A DNA stretch of 5,274 nt from an uncultured Christensenellaceae bacterium (GCA_905236495.1 CAJOPV010000094.1:1-5274); one strand, 5' to 3'; shown: positions 1-5,191, counted from the stretch's first letter. Translations and numbers: made by a program. Notes: generated from the letters alone by a model not told the origin.

Positions 1-7
1 CAAGGTT

Positions 8-31
8 ATTTCCACCCTGATTTTCACCCTG
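8..31. repeat. Two tandem 12-bp direct repeats
   Basis: ATTTCCACCCTG (8-19) is followed directly by ATTTTCACCCTG (20-31), with one mismatch. A second short direct repeat, GGAGAGAAA, occurs at 38-46 and 51-59. The tandem pair sits at the window edge, so the full copy number is unknown. Possible roles are a regulator binding site or chance; nothing here decides between them. Confidence 0.45.
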
Positions 32-75
32 TAAATTGGAGAGAAAACCAGGAGAGAAAGCAAGAGGTTCTAACC

Positions 76-102
76 TTTTCAAGGCCCAGGAAGCCTTGAA
101 AA
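76..102. repeat. 10-bp perfect inverted repeat with 7-nt loop
   Basis: TTTTCAAGGC (76-85) and GCCTTGAAAA (93-102) are perfect reverse complements around a 7-nt loop. No T-run follows on either strand, so it is not a canonical intrinsic terminator. In the leftward transcript the TTCAAGG arm could also pair with CCTTGAA near the 5' end (about 182-188), which would be an alternative fold. Confidence 0.6.
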
Positions 103-216
103 ATAAGGATTTCTGCCAGGGGGTGTTCCAAATCGCCAGGACGATTTCGAGTCAGGGCCGTTATGACCGCTTCGATACACCTTCAAGGGGATTCCCGTGT
201 GCCGGGAACGCAATTT

Positions 217-245
217 AGTATAGCCAAGGACGGGGAAAAAGTCAA
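217..245 (-). promoter_or_regulatory. Sigma-A-type promoter, leftward
   Basis: Read on the minus strand, TTGACT (245-240) and TATACT (222-217) are separated by exactly 17 bp, and each hexamer matches the consensus at five of six positions. Transcription should start near 210 and proceed leftward. It is divergent from the promoter of the diguanylate cyclase gene. Confidence 0.6.
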
Positions 246-298
246 GCTTTTCAGGCTGGAAGCAGCATTGTGTTTTTTTGTTCCTTACAGTTTATGAC

Positions 299-328
299 TT
301 GACGGGAAAGGGCAGGATTTGGTAAAAT
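299..328 (+). promoter_or_regulatory. Sigma-A-type promoter for the diguanylate cyclase gene
   Basis: TTGACG (299-304) and TAAAAT (323-328) are 18 bp apart. The predicted start near 335 gives a leader of about 50 nt. That leader begins with a small hairpin, GCAAC/GTTGC (335-339 with 346-350), and ends in the purine-rich ribosome binding region at 367-379. Confidence 0.55.
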
Positions 329-386
329 AAGAAAGCAACATACGGGTTGCGGCGACAGCGACAAGCAAGGAGAAAAGGAACGGAAT

Positions 387-1463
387 ATGCATTTGTGGCA
401 AGAGTTCATCAGAAATATATTTTATTCCGGCCTGACGCGGCAGGATTATGACCTGCTGGAAGCGGATATCAACGAGCAGAACCGTAAAGCCCTGCGGAAT
501 TATTCCGTCATCGGCGGCTGCATGCTGCTTCTTCTGACGGTAGCCAGCTTCTTTTCCGGGAGCCTGGCGGCCCACAGCAACACCCTGGCCTACGGAGTAT
601 CCGCCCTGATGATGGCGTTGATTTTCTTTGCCGCCGTTAAGCTGGCGCCGGATCATCCCGGGCTGGTGCGCCCGCTGGTTTATTTGTTTGAATTGACGGT
701 ATATGCCTTTGCCACGTATATCTCTTTGCTGCATCGGGATTTGCCCGCGGTATCGGCGGTGGTGATGCTTTTCGTGGGGCCGCTTCTGTTCCTGGATCGG
801 CCCATCAATATGGCTGCATTGACCGGCCTGACGGTGACGGTGTTCTGTCTGCTGGCAAAAACGGTGAAAGACCCTTCTATCGCCGCCGACGATATTTGGA
901 ATATGATTACCTTCGGCATCCTGGCGATAGCGATCAATTTGTTTGTGATGCGGTTGAAGGTCCGCAGCCTGTCCCAGCACCGAAAAATCACGCATCTGAG
1001 CCGCATCGATCTGCTGACCGGGCTGAAAAACCGCAACTGCTACGAAGCGGAAACCAAGGGCCTCTTCGATGCTTGTCAGGAAAAGCTGGCCTGCGTTTAT
1101 GCCGATGTGAACGGCCTGCATGCCATGAATAACGAGCACGGGCACGAGGCGGGGGATCGGATGCTGCAGGCGGTGGCGAATGAAATGAGCGTGCAGTTCA
1201 GCGGGAAGTACGGTTATCGGGTCGGCGGCGATGAATTTGTGTTTTTCATTCCAGACGGGGATGAGGGCACCATCCAGAACAAGGCGGACGCTGCCCGGAA
1301 ACGGCTGGAAAGCCTGGGCTATCATACCGCCCTGGGCGTCGCGTGCGGCGGTAAGCAGGACGGGGATATAACTCAGCTGGTTAAAATAGCGGAAAACGGC
1401 ATGTACGATAATAAGCGCAGTTTTTATCAGCAGCCGGAAAACAACCGCAGGCAGCGCCGTTGA
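387..1463 (+). CDS. Membrane-bound GGDEF diguanylate cyclase
   Basis: Predicted to condense two GTP into cyclic di-GMP on the cytoplasmic face of the membrane. Residues about 40-190 contain roughly six hydrophobic helices (near 40-60, 67-86, 95-115, 120-136, 140-158 and 170-188), with no recognised ligand-binding fold. A GGDEF domain spans about 205-347. It shows DLLTGLKNR (208-216), the metal-site Asp240 in DVNGL, Asn248 and Asp257 in a variant of the NDxxGHxxGD motif (NNEHGHEAGD), an intact GGDEF at 280-284, and a C-terminal AENGMYDNK. All active-site elements are present, so activity is expected. The allosteric RxxD I-site is absent: Phe271 and Lys274 occupy the Arg and Asp positions. The ATG at 387 is preceded by AAGGAG (367-372, far) and AGGA (376-379, 7 nt away). 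The gene has its own promoter and is monocistronic here. The membrane signal is unknown. Confidence 0.93.
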   Translation: MHLWQEFIRNIFYSGLTRQDYDLLEADINEQNRKALRNYSVIGGCMLLLLTVASFFSGSLAAHSNTLAYGVSALMMALIFFAAVKLAPDHPGLVRPLVYLFELTVYAFATYISLLHRDLPAVSAVVMLFVGPLLFLDRPINMAALTGLTVTVFCLLAKTVKDPSIAADDIWNMITFGILAIAINLFVMRLKVRSLSQHRKITHLSRIDLLTGLKNRNCYEAETKGLFDACQEKLACVYADVNGLHAMNNEHGHEAGDRMLQAVANEMSVQFSGKYGYRVGGDEFVFFIPDGDEGTIQNKADAARKRLESLGYHTALGVACGGKQDGDITQLVKIAENGMYDNKRSFYQQPENNRRQRR

Positions 1464-1530
1464 AGGGCCCCGCGGCCCATCCACAGGGCGCAGCGCCAGG
1501 AAGCAGCCGATCGTTAAACCCCGGGATAGC

Positions 1531-1548
1531 TCGAAAGAACCCTTTCGA
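1531..1548. repeat. 7-bp hairpin sharing its stem core with 1686-1717
   Basis: TCGAAAG (1531-1537) pairs with CTTTCGA (1542-1548) around the loop AACC. The same heptamer pair occurs inside the longer stem at 1686-1717. It is the only stem sequence shared between two units of the array. Confidence 0.7.
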
Positions 1549-1560
1549 CTTTCATCCGCA

Positions 1561-1579
1561 GGACCGGGTTCCCCGGTCC
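1561..1579. repeat. 8-bp GC-rich hairpin with 3-nt loop
   Basis: GGACCGGG (1561-1568) and CCCGGTCC (1572-1579) are perfect reverse complements around TTC. It is followed 2 nt later by the next hairpin. Confidence 0.8.
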
Positions 1580-1581
1580 GA

Positions 1582-1604
1582 GGAGCAGTCAGTATGACTG
1601 CTTC
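1582..1604. repeat. 10-bp hairpin with 3-nt loop
   Basis: GGAGCAGTCA (1582-1591) pairs with TGACTGCTTC (1595-1604) around GTA, with a single G-T wobble at 1583/1603. Confidence 0.8.
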
Positions 1605-1608
1605 CGAT

Positions 1609-1680
1609 ATCAATTTGCGACCGTAAAATGAGCGTTTCCGGGCAAAGATGCCCGGAAACGCCATTTTACAGCAAATTGAT
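1609..1680. repeat. 72-nt nested palindrome, 31 bp of stem
   Basis: Three helices are stacked. The outer one is ATCAATTTGC (1609-1618) with GCAAATTGAT (1671-1680), 10 bp. The middle one is GTAAAATG (1623-1630) with CATTTTAC (1662-1669), 8 bp. The inner one is GCGTTTCCGGGCA (1632-1644) with TGCCCGGAAACGC (1649-1661), 13 bp, closed by the loop AAGA. The helices are separated by a small asymmetric internal loop (1619-1622 against 1670) and a single bulged A at 1631. All three helices are perfect. It resembles a miniature palindromic mobile element or a highly stable RNA hairpin. There is no terminator T-run. Confidence 0.88.
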
Positions 1681-1685
1681 GCAAT

Positions 1686-1717
1686 CCATCGAAAGTCTGT
1701 TTACTGACTTTCGATGG
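1686..1717. repeat. 12-bp perfect hairpin with 8-nt loop
   Basis: CCATCGAAAGTC (1686-1697) and GACTTTCGATGG (1706-1717) are perfect reverse complements around an 8-nt loop. The stem contains the TCGAAAG core also seen at 1531-1548. Confidence 0.85.
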
Positions 1718-1744
1718 CAGCGCATCGACTTGGTCGATGCGCTG
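1718..1744. repeat. 12-bp perfect hairpin with 3-nt loop
   Basis: CAGCGCATCGAC (1718-1729) and GTCGATGCGCTG (1733-1744) are perfect reverse complements around TTG. It starts at the base directly after the previous hairpin, so the two could stack coaxially. Confidence 0.85.
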
Positions 1745-1750
1745 AGGACT

Positions 1751-1788
1751 GCCGTGCCGGATGGCATGGCGGCCCCGATGGATAGGGG
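1751..1788. repeat. Two shorter hairpins at the right end of the array
   Basis: GCCGTGCC (1751-1758) pairs with GGCATGGC (1763-1770) with one wobble and a GGAT loop. CCCC (1773-1776) can pair with GGGG (1785-1788). The second lies 5 nt beyond the stop codon of the leftward PepSY-repeat gene but lacks the T-run of an intrinsic terminator. Confidence 0.55.
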
Positions 1789-1792
1789 TTGG

Positions 1793-3961
1793 TTAAGGCA
1801 GCTTCTCCGCCGTTTCCACCAAGCCCTCTTCGGTGAATACCACCCGGTAGGAGGGCTGATCCTTTTGAAGGGCGGTGAAGGTAACGGTATGGCCTTCCAC
1901 CGTGGTTTGATACAGGCTTTCATCCAGGCAGCCCAGGTCCGGCTCGTCAAAGCTCAGATCGGCGAAGGCCTTGCATAGGGCCACGTTGGCTGCCCATTCG
2001 GGGCCGTAGGCCGCCAGGAAGGCGGGGGCGTAATCCCGCCGCAGGGTAAACATGCTGACGGGGTCGTCGAAGTCATAGTTATCCGGCTTGTAGGCCTCCC
2101 GGTTCAGGATCGCCCCGGTATCGCCGTCGATCTCATACAGCCAATCGTTGTACCCGCCGGACAGGCGGATCTTCCAGACGGGCTTTCCATCCATGGAGAG
2201 CAGCGTGGCCCGGGTGGCTTCGCTGACGGGCCAATCGTTGGCCCTGGCGGCGACATCCACCGCCTCATCCAAGGTGATCTTTGCCGCCGACAGGGGCGGA
2301 TACACCGTTTTTTGAAGCAGTTTGCCCTTCCATTCTTTGGGCTCCGTTTTGCTCAGGGCCTCGGAAAAGGCGATCCAGGTTTCCTGATCCCATTCTCCGT
2401 AGCTATATACCTCCTGCCAGCGGCGGTAGAGGCTGTCGCCGTCGGGCGTCATGGGCTCCTGCTCGGTTACGGTGACGGCGTGATCCGGCTCGGTGATTTG
2501 AACGGCGCAGGAGCCGTAGCGCAGGTCCTTGGTCCTGAACCGCACGCTCCAGACGCCACGCCAGTCCATGTAACTCACGAAGGCCTGGAACGCGGCGGGA
2601 TCGGTGAAAGGCAGGGAATCATCCTGATAAGCCGTTCGCAGGGCGTCGGCGGCAAGGCCGAGGGCCTCCTCCTGCTTCAGCATGTCTTTGGCGATTTCAT
2701 CGCAGGTGGCTGACAGGACGTACAGGCTCCAGCGGAGGGCAGTATTGGCCCGGCCCCGATAACGGATTTCGCCCGTCCCGGCATCGATCTCCCAGGTGGT
2801 CCAGTCTCCAAAACCCTGATCTGTCTTGGGCTGGAAGCTGATTTTCCATACATGGGCGCCGCCATCGGAGAGCAGCACCTTTTCCACGTCGCCGGTTTCA
2901 TCGCAGCCCGCGTCTTTCTTTGCGATTTCCACGGCCTGATCCAGGGGCATATCGCCCGCCGTCGGCAGGGGATAGACGCTTTGCAGGTAGGCGTCGTACT
3001 GCATGCCCCAGCCCTGGCTCCTGTCCGCTTGGGGCAGGTATTCGCCGAAGGCGTGCCAGGCCTCCTGGCTCCAGCTAAACTGCGTGCCGGTAGCGGCGCG
3101 GTAAACGTCGCCCACCGCCGATTCCAGATCCCGGGCAGTATAGGGGCCTTCCAGCAGGGAGGGGGTCATGTCGTCGCTTTGGTATGCGCCATGGCGGTCC
3201 AGCACGACAGAGAAGGCCCGATAACGGAGGTCCAGGGGCTTGAAATCAAAGGAATAGAAGGGCTCGGTGGGCTGATCGTTTTCATCCCAGCCCGGGGAGA
3301 AAAATTCGATCCGCCGGTACAGACCGGCATTTTCGATCTCCGCCGCTTCCGGGTATTTTTCCTTTAACAGCCTTGCCGCCGTTTCGCGGGCTTCCTGAGG
3401 CTGCATGTCGCCCGGGCCCGGCAGGGGATAGGATTCCGCTTCGCTTTCGGGATAGCCGGTTATTTTCGCGATGACGCTGCTGTACCAGCGCTTTTCCTCA
3501 ATGGTCCAATCGGGGAACGGCCCGCCGAAGGCCGCCCGGCAAATCTCCATCACGGCCTCGTCCTCCCAGTACCCTTCACCGCTGCGCAGGGCCCGCATGA
3601 TGCCGGCGGTCTCATCCAGGGTGATGCCGTTTTCGTTAGCGGTTTTGATGAGCTGGGTCAATTGCTCCGGGGTGTAGGTATCCACGACCCGGGCGTCGGT
3701 ATCGTTTTCCTTCGCCATGGGAACGGCGGTGTTTTCCACCACCTCCTGGGCGGAGAGCAGCATCGTCGCCACCGCCCCGGTCACGGTCAAAAGCGTCAGC
3801 ACCAGCGCCAGCGCCAGACCGAAAGAGAATTTCAATCCGCGTTTCATTTTCTTTCCTCCTGTGGCATATGCAAACAGTTCTTCCTGCTGCCGGGAGGAAG
3901 GAGCTGCAAACTCCGCGTCCAGGGCGCGGACGATTTTTGCACGGATCAGATCCTCACGCAT
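1793..3961 (-). CDS. Single-pass membrane PepSY-repeat protein, putative anti-sigma/sensor partner of the ECF sigma factor
   Basis: A 722-residue protein. Residues 1-43 are charged and probably cytoplasmic, 44-70 form one transmembrane helix, and the rest is probably extracytoplasmic. The outer part has three modules, each with a Trp-rich helix, a YPLP-like linker and a PepSY-like fold: about 151-262 (YPLP at 178), 295-403 (YPLP at 330, ending EIDAGTGEI 391-399) and 523-622 (YPPL at 554, ITLDEAVDVA 562-571, EIDGDTGAIL 610-619). A degenerate fourth unit may end the protein. PepSY domains are known in peptidase-inhibitor and envelope-sensing proteins. No zinc-finger anti-sigma HxxxCxxC motif is present. 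The ATG at 3961 is chosen because GGAGG ends 8 nt before it; a GTG at 3970 overlaps that site. The start overlaps the sigma gene stop in ATGCGTGA, implying translational coupling. The anti-sigma role is inferred from context and topology. Confidence 0.85.
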   Translation of the reverse strand: MREDLIRAKIVRALDAEFAAPSSRQQEELFAYATGGKKMKRGLKFSFGLALALVLTLLTVTGAVATMLLSAQEVVENTAVPMAKENDTDARVVDTYTPEQLTQLIKTANENGITLDETAGIMRALRSGEGYWEDEAVMEICRAAFGGPFPDWTIEEKRWYSSVIAKITGYPESEAESYPLPGPGDMQPQEARETAARLLKEKYPEAAEIENAGLYRRIEFFSPGWDENDQPTEPFYSFDFKPLDLRYRAFSVVLDRHGAYQSDDMTPSLLEGPYTARDLESAVGDVYRAATGTQFSWSQEAWHAFGEYLPQADRSQGWGMQYDAYLQSVYPLPTAGDMPLDQAVEIAKKDAGCDETGDVEKVLLSDGGAHVWKISFQPKTDQGFGDWTTWEIDAGTGEIRYRGRANTALRWSLYVLSATCDEIAKDMLKQEEALGLAADALRTAYQDDSLPFTDPAAFQAFVSYMDWRGVWSVRFRTKDLRYGSCAVQITEPDHAVTVTEQEPMTPDGDSLYRRWQEVYSYGEWDQETWIAFSEALSKTEPKEWKGKLLQKTVYPPLSAAKITLDEAVDVAARANDWPVSEATRATLLSMDGKPVWKIRLSGGYNDWLYEIDGDTGAILNREAYKPDNYDFDDPVSMFTLRRDYAPAFLAAYGPEWAANVALCKAFADLSFDEPDLGCLDESLYQTTVEGHTVTFTALQKDQPSYRVVFTEEGLVETAEKLP
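3845..3860 (-). promoter_or_regulatory. Second strong ribosome binding site and in-frame ATG inside the PepSY gene
   Basis: On the minus strand, AGGAGG (3860-3855) stands 7 nt before an in-frame ATG (3847-3845, Met39). Starting here would give a 684-residue protein beginning MKRGLKFSFG, which resembles a signal anchor and lacks the 38-residue cytoplasmic extension. Both this start and the one at 3961 have good signals, so two isoforms, or a different true start, are possible. Confidence 0.5.
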
Positions 3962-4466
3962 CTGCGTCACCTCCCTCCAGGCTTTCCCGGAGCAATTCCC
4001 GGGCTTTTTCCAGCCTTCTGAATACCGTGGTCTGGGGGATCCCCAGGGCCTGCCCCGTTTCCTTCAGCGTCAGGCCTTGATAGTAATAGAGCAATACCAC
4101 CTGCTTATACCTTTCTTTCAGGCGGCAGATATCCAGGGCCAGGGCGCGGTCCTGATCCCGGGAGGGGATATCGGGCAGCTGATCCAGGCGCCTGTCCATG
4201 TGGCGGAACCAGGCGGAGCGCCGGTAATCCCGGCAGGTATTGACGGCGATGCGCAAAAGCCACGCTTTATCGTTCTGGATGCCCTTGCGCTCGTAAGCGT
4301 CCATATGCTTCCATGCCTTGAAAAAGGTATCCTGGACGGCGTCCTCGGCCTCTTCGGGATCGCCGAGATAGGCACGGCAGGTTTTCATCACCGCGCCGGA
4401 ATATTGGGCGATCCATTCCCGCAGCCGCTCTTCCCGGACCATGCTGGGTACCGCAGCACGTTCCAT
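3954..4466 (-). CDS. ECF-type RNA polymerase sigma factor
   Basis: A 170-residue sigma-70 family protein with the two-domain layout of extracytoplasmic-function sigmas. Region 2 is at about 18-87, with DAVQDTFFKAWKHMDAY and the promoter-melting stretch KAWLLRIAVNTCRDYRR. Region 4 is at about 108-160, with the helix-turn-helix LTLKETGQALGIPQTTVFRRLEKAR that reads the -35 element. Region 1 is lacking, and a short linker joins the two domains. The ATG at 4466 is chosen because AAGGAGGTGAT (minus 4483-4473) is an 11-base match to the anti-Shine-Dalgarno sequence, with GGAGG 10 nt upstream. The GTG at 4496 precedes this site and is unlikely. The gene is first in a two-gene operon with the PepSY membrane protein, the usual sigma then anti-sigma order. 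Its regulon cannot be told from this window. Confidence 0.93.
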   Translation of the reverse strand: MERAAVPSMVREERLREWIAQYSGAVMKTCRAYLGDPEEAEDAVQDTFFKAWKHMDAYERKGIQNDKAWLLRIAVNTCRDYRRSAWFRHMDRRLDQLPDIPSRDQDRALALDICRLKERYKQVVLLYYYQGLTLKETGQALGIPQTTVFRRLEKARELLRESLEGGDADA

Positions 4467-4472
4467 GGGATC

Positions 4473-4483
4473 ATCACCTCCTT
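4473..4483 (-). promoter_or_regulatory. Near-perfect Shine-Dalgarno of the sigma factor gene
   Basis: AAGGAGGTGAT on the minus strand matches 11 consecutive bases complementary to the 3' end of 16S rRNA, as known for Bacillota. It decides the start at 4466 over the upstream in-frame GTG at 4496. Confidence 0.8.
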
Positions 4484-4511
4484 CACCTATATACACGATA
4501 GGCAGGCCGTG

Positions 4512-4533
4512 TTTTTTCCGTTTCTGGAAAAAA
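4512..4533. repeat. 8-bp inverted repeat in the sigma factor leader
   Basis: TTTTTTCC (4512-4519) and GGAAAAAA (4526-4533) are perfect reverse complements with a 6-nt loop. It lies downstream of the proposed sigma operon promoter and 46 bp before the sigma start codon. It could be an operator or a weak RNA hairpin. The A/T-rich base makes it a poor terminator. Confidence 0.5.
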
Positions 4534-4554
4534 TGATCCGCTCTAAGCTCCGAA

Positions 4555-4584
4555 AAGATATTTGATCGTATTATATGTTTTCAA
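4555..4584 (-). promoter_or_regulatory. Candidate promoter of the sigma/PepSY operon
   Basis: On the minus strand, TTGAAA (4584-4579) and TATCTT (4560-4555) are 18 bp apart, matching consensus at five and four positions. An alternative -10, TATAAT (4575-4570), lies in the spacer but has no good -35. No clear ECF-type AAC/CGT promoter was found, so autoregulation is not supported from the sequence. Confidence 0.35.
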
Positions 4585-4615
4585 CCGCACGTTATTTGCG
4601 AAAAATGGCTCAAGC

Positions 4616-4645
4616 GTGGCAGGCCCTTGACAAGCCCTGTATAAT
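4616..4645 (+). promoter_or_regulatory. Candidate luxS promoter
   Basis: TATAAT (4640-4645) is a perfect -10. GTGGCA (4616-4621), 18 bp upstream, is a four-of-six -35. A perfect TTGACA (4627-4632) lies only 7 bp before the -10, too close to serve it. Transcription would start near 4652, giving a leader of only about 15 nt that consists mostly of the ribosome binding site. Confidence 0.5.
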
Positions 4646-4666
4646 AAATGGAAAGGAGAGATGAAC

Positions 4667-5191
4667 GTGGAACTGATCCAGAGCTTTTCGGTGGACCATA
4701 CGCGGATCATACCCGGCATTTTTACCAGCCGGGCGGATCGGCTGGGGGAATATTCGGTGACGACCTACGATATCCGGCTGAAAAGGCCCAATAGGGAGCC
4801 GGTGATCGACGTGGGGGCCATGCATTCGCTGGAGCATATCATTGCGACGTATTTGCGGAACGACCCGGATTGGAAGAATGAGGTGGTCTATTGGGGCCCC
4901 ATGGGCTGCCTGACGGGCTTTTATCTCATCCTCAAGGGCAGCCGCACGCCGCGGGAACTGTATCCGCTGCTGCTGAGCGCCTTCAAGGCCGCGGCAGACG
5001 CCCGGGAGGTGCCCGGCGCCACGCCTGAAAACTGCGGGCACTACCGAATGCACAACCTGGATATGGCAAAGTGGTATGCCCGGGAATTTGCCGCCTATCT
5101 GGAGGCGAACGCCGAAAACGGCGATATCTTTGAATATCCGCAGGCGGAGCGGCTGATAACCGCCGAAGGACACAGCTTCTACGATTCGTAA
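4667..5191 (+). CDS. luxS: S-ribosylhomocysteine lyase
   Basis: LuxS cleaves S-ribosylhomocysteine to homocysteine and DPD, the AI-2 precursor. It acts in the cytoplasm in the activated methyl cycle. The 174 residues match the whole family length. The metal site is complete: His53 and His57 in the HSLEH motif, and Cys123 in NCGHY. The catalytic Glu56 and Cys81 (GPMGCLTGFYL, 77-87) are present, as are the substrate-binding stretch DIRLKRPN (35-42) and the N-terminal SFSVDH (6-11). The GTG at 4667 is preferred over the ATG at 4661: GGAG (4655-4658) is 8 nt from the GTG but only 2 nt from the ATG, and the resulting start MELIQSF aligns with the usual clostridial MEKIASF. The gene is divergent from the sigma operon. 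No pfs/mtnN, metK or other methyl-cycle gene is visible beside it. Confidence 0.96.
   Translation: MELIQSFSVDHTRIIPGIFTSRADRLGEYSVTTYDIRLKRPNREPVIDVGAMHSLEHIIATYLRNDPDWKNEVVYWGPMGCLTGFYLILKGSRTPRELYPLLLSAFKAAADAREVPGATPENCGHYRMHNLDMAKWYAREFAAYLEANAENGDIFEYPQAERLITAEGHSFYDS

Larger units (their letters stand above)
1..210 (-). other. Candidate structured leftward transcript (ncRNA or long 5' leader), runs off window
   Basis: No convincing coding sequence is seen here on either strand. A good leftward promoter lies just upstream (217-245), so RNA would start near 210 and read toward position 1. Its sequence can form several stems: TTCCCG/CGGGAA (192-197 with 203-208), GGTGT/ACACC (122-126 with 177-181) enclosing AAATCG/CGATTT (130-135 with 142-147) and a TCGA plus GTCA/TGAC arm (147-175), and a 10-bp stem at 76-102. 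A minus-strand frame is open from about 157 to the edge but has no ATG and no ribosome binding site. The RNA could be a small RNA of the 6S size class or the leader of a gene outside the window. I do not recognise a specific Rfam family. Confidence 0.3.
1465..1788. repeat. Intergenic array of about eight consecutive inverted repeats
   Basis: The 329-bp gap between two convergent genes contains no gene. Instead it holds a chain of hairpins at 1465-1478, 1531-1548, 1561-1579, 1582-1604, 1609-1680, 1686-1717, 1718-1744, 1751-1770 and 1773-1788. From 1561 to 1744 five perfect or near-perfect hairpins cover about 173 of 184 nt, and two of them abut with no spacer. The stems differ from each other in sequence, so this is neither a CRISPR nor a simple repeat array. 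No T-run follows any stem on either strand. It could be a modular palindromic element resembling pneumococcal BOX, a structured RNA, or an unusual bidirectional 3' end. The structure itself is certain; its function is not known. Confidence 0.85.

Noticed and set aside
12..18. AGGGTGG on the minus strand, like the core of a T-box
   Set aside because: The rest of the T-box consensus (ACCGCG) is missing, and the match falls within a simple 12-bp repeat.
36..218. 60-codon open frame near the left edge
   Set aside because: It starts with TTG, has no ribosome binding site, overlaps the leftward promoter and structured region, and resembles no family.
246..279. T-run at 273-279 after a GCTTTT/GGAAGC stem as a terminator
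   Set aside because: The stem has two G-U pairs and lies 9 nt before the T-run, and no rightward gene ends upstream of it.
285..1664. Long minus-strand open frame (459 codons) opposite the diguanylate cyclase
   Set aside because: It lies almost wholly antisense to a gene with a clear GGDEF domain. Its translation is of biased composition with no domain, and its start falls inside the hairpin array.
1465..1788. CRISPR array or integron attC cluster
   Set aside because: The hairpins differ in sequence and spacing, there are no repeated direct units, and no cas or integrase gene is present.
3717..4565. Plus-strand open frame of 282 codons opposite the sigma factor and PepSY gene starts
   Set aside because: It is antisense to two recognisable or well-supported genes, has no ribosome binding site, and is explained by GC-rich codon use.
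4627..4645. TTGACA plus TATAAT as a consensus promoter for luxS
   Set aside because: The spacer is only 7 bp, far below the 16-18 bp needed.
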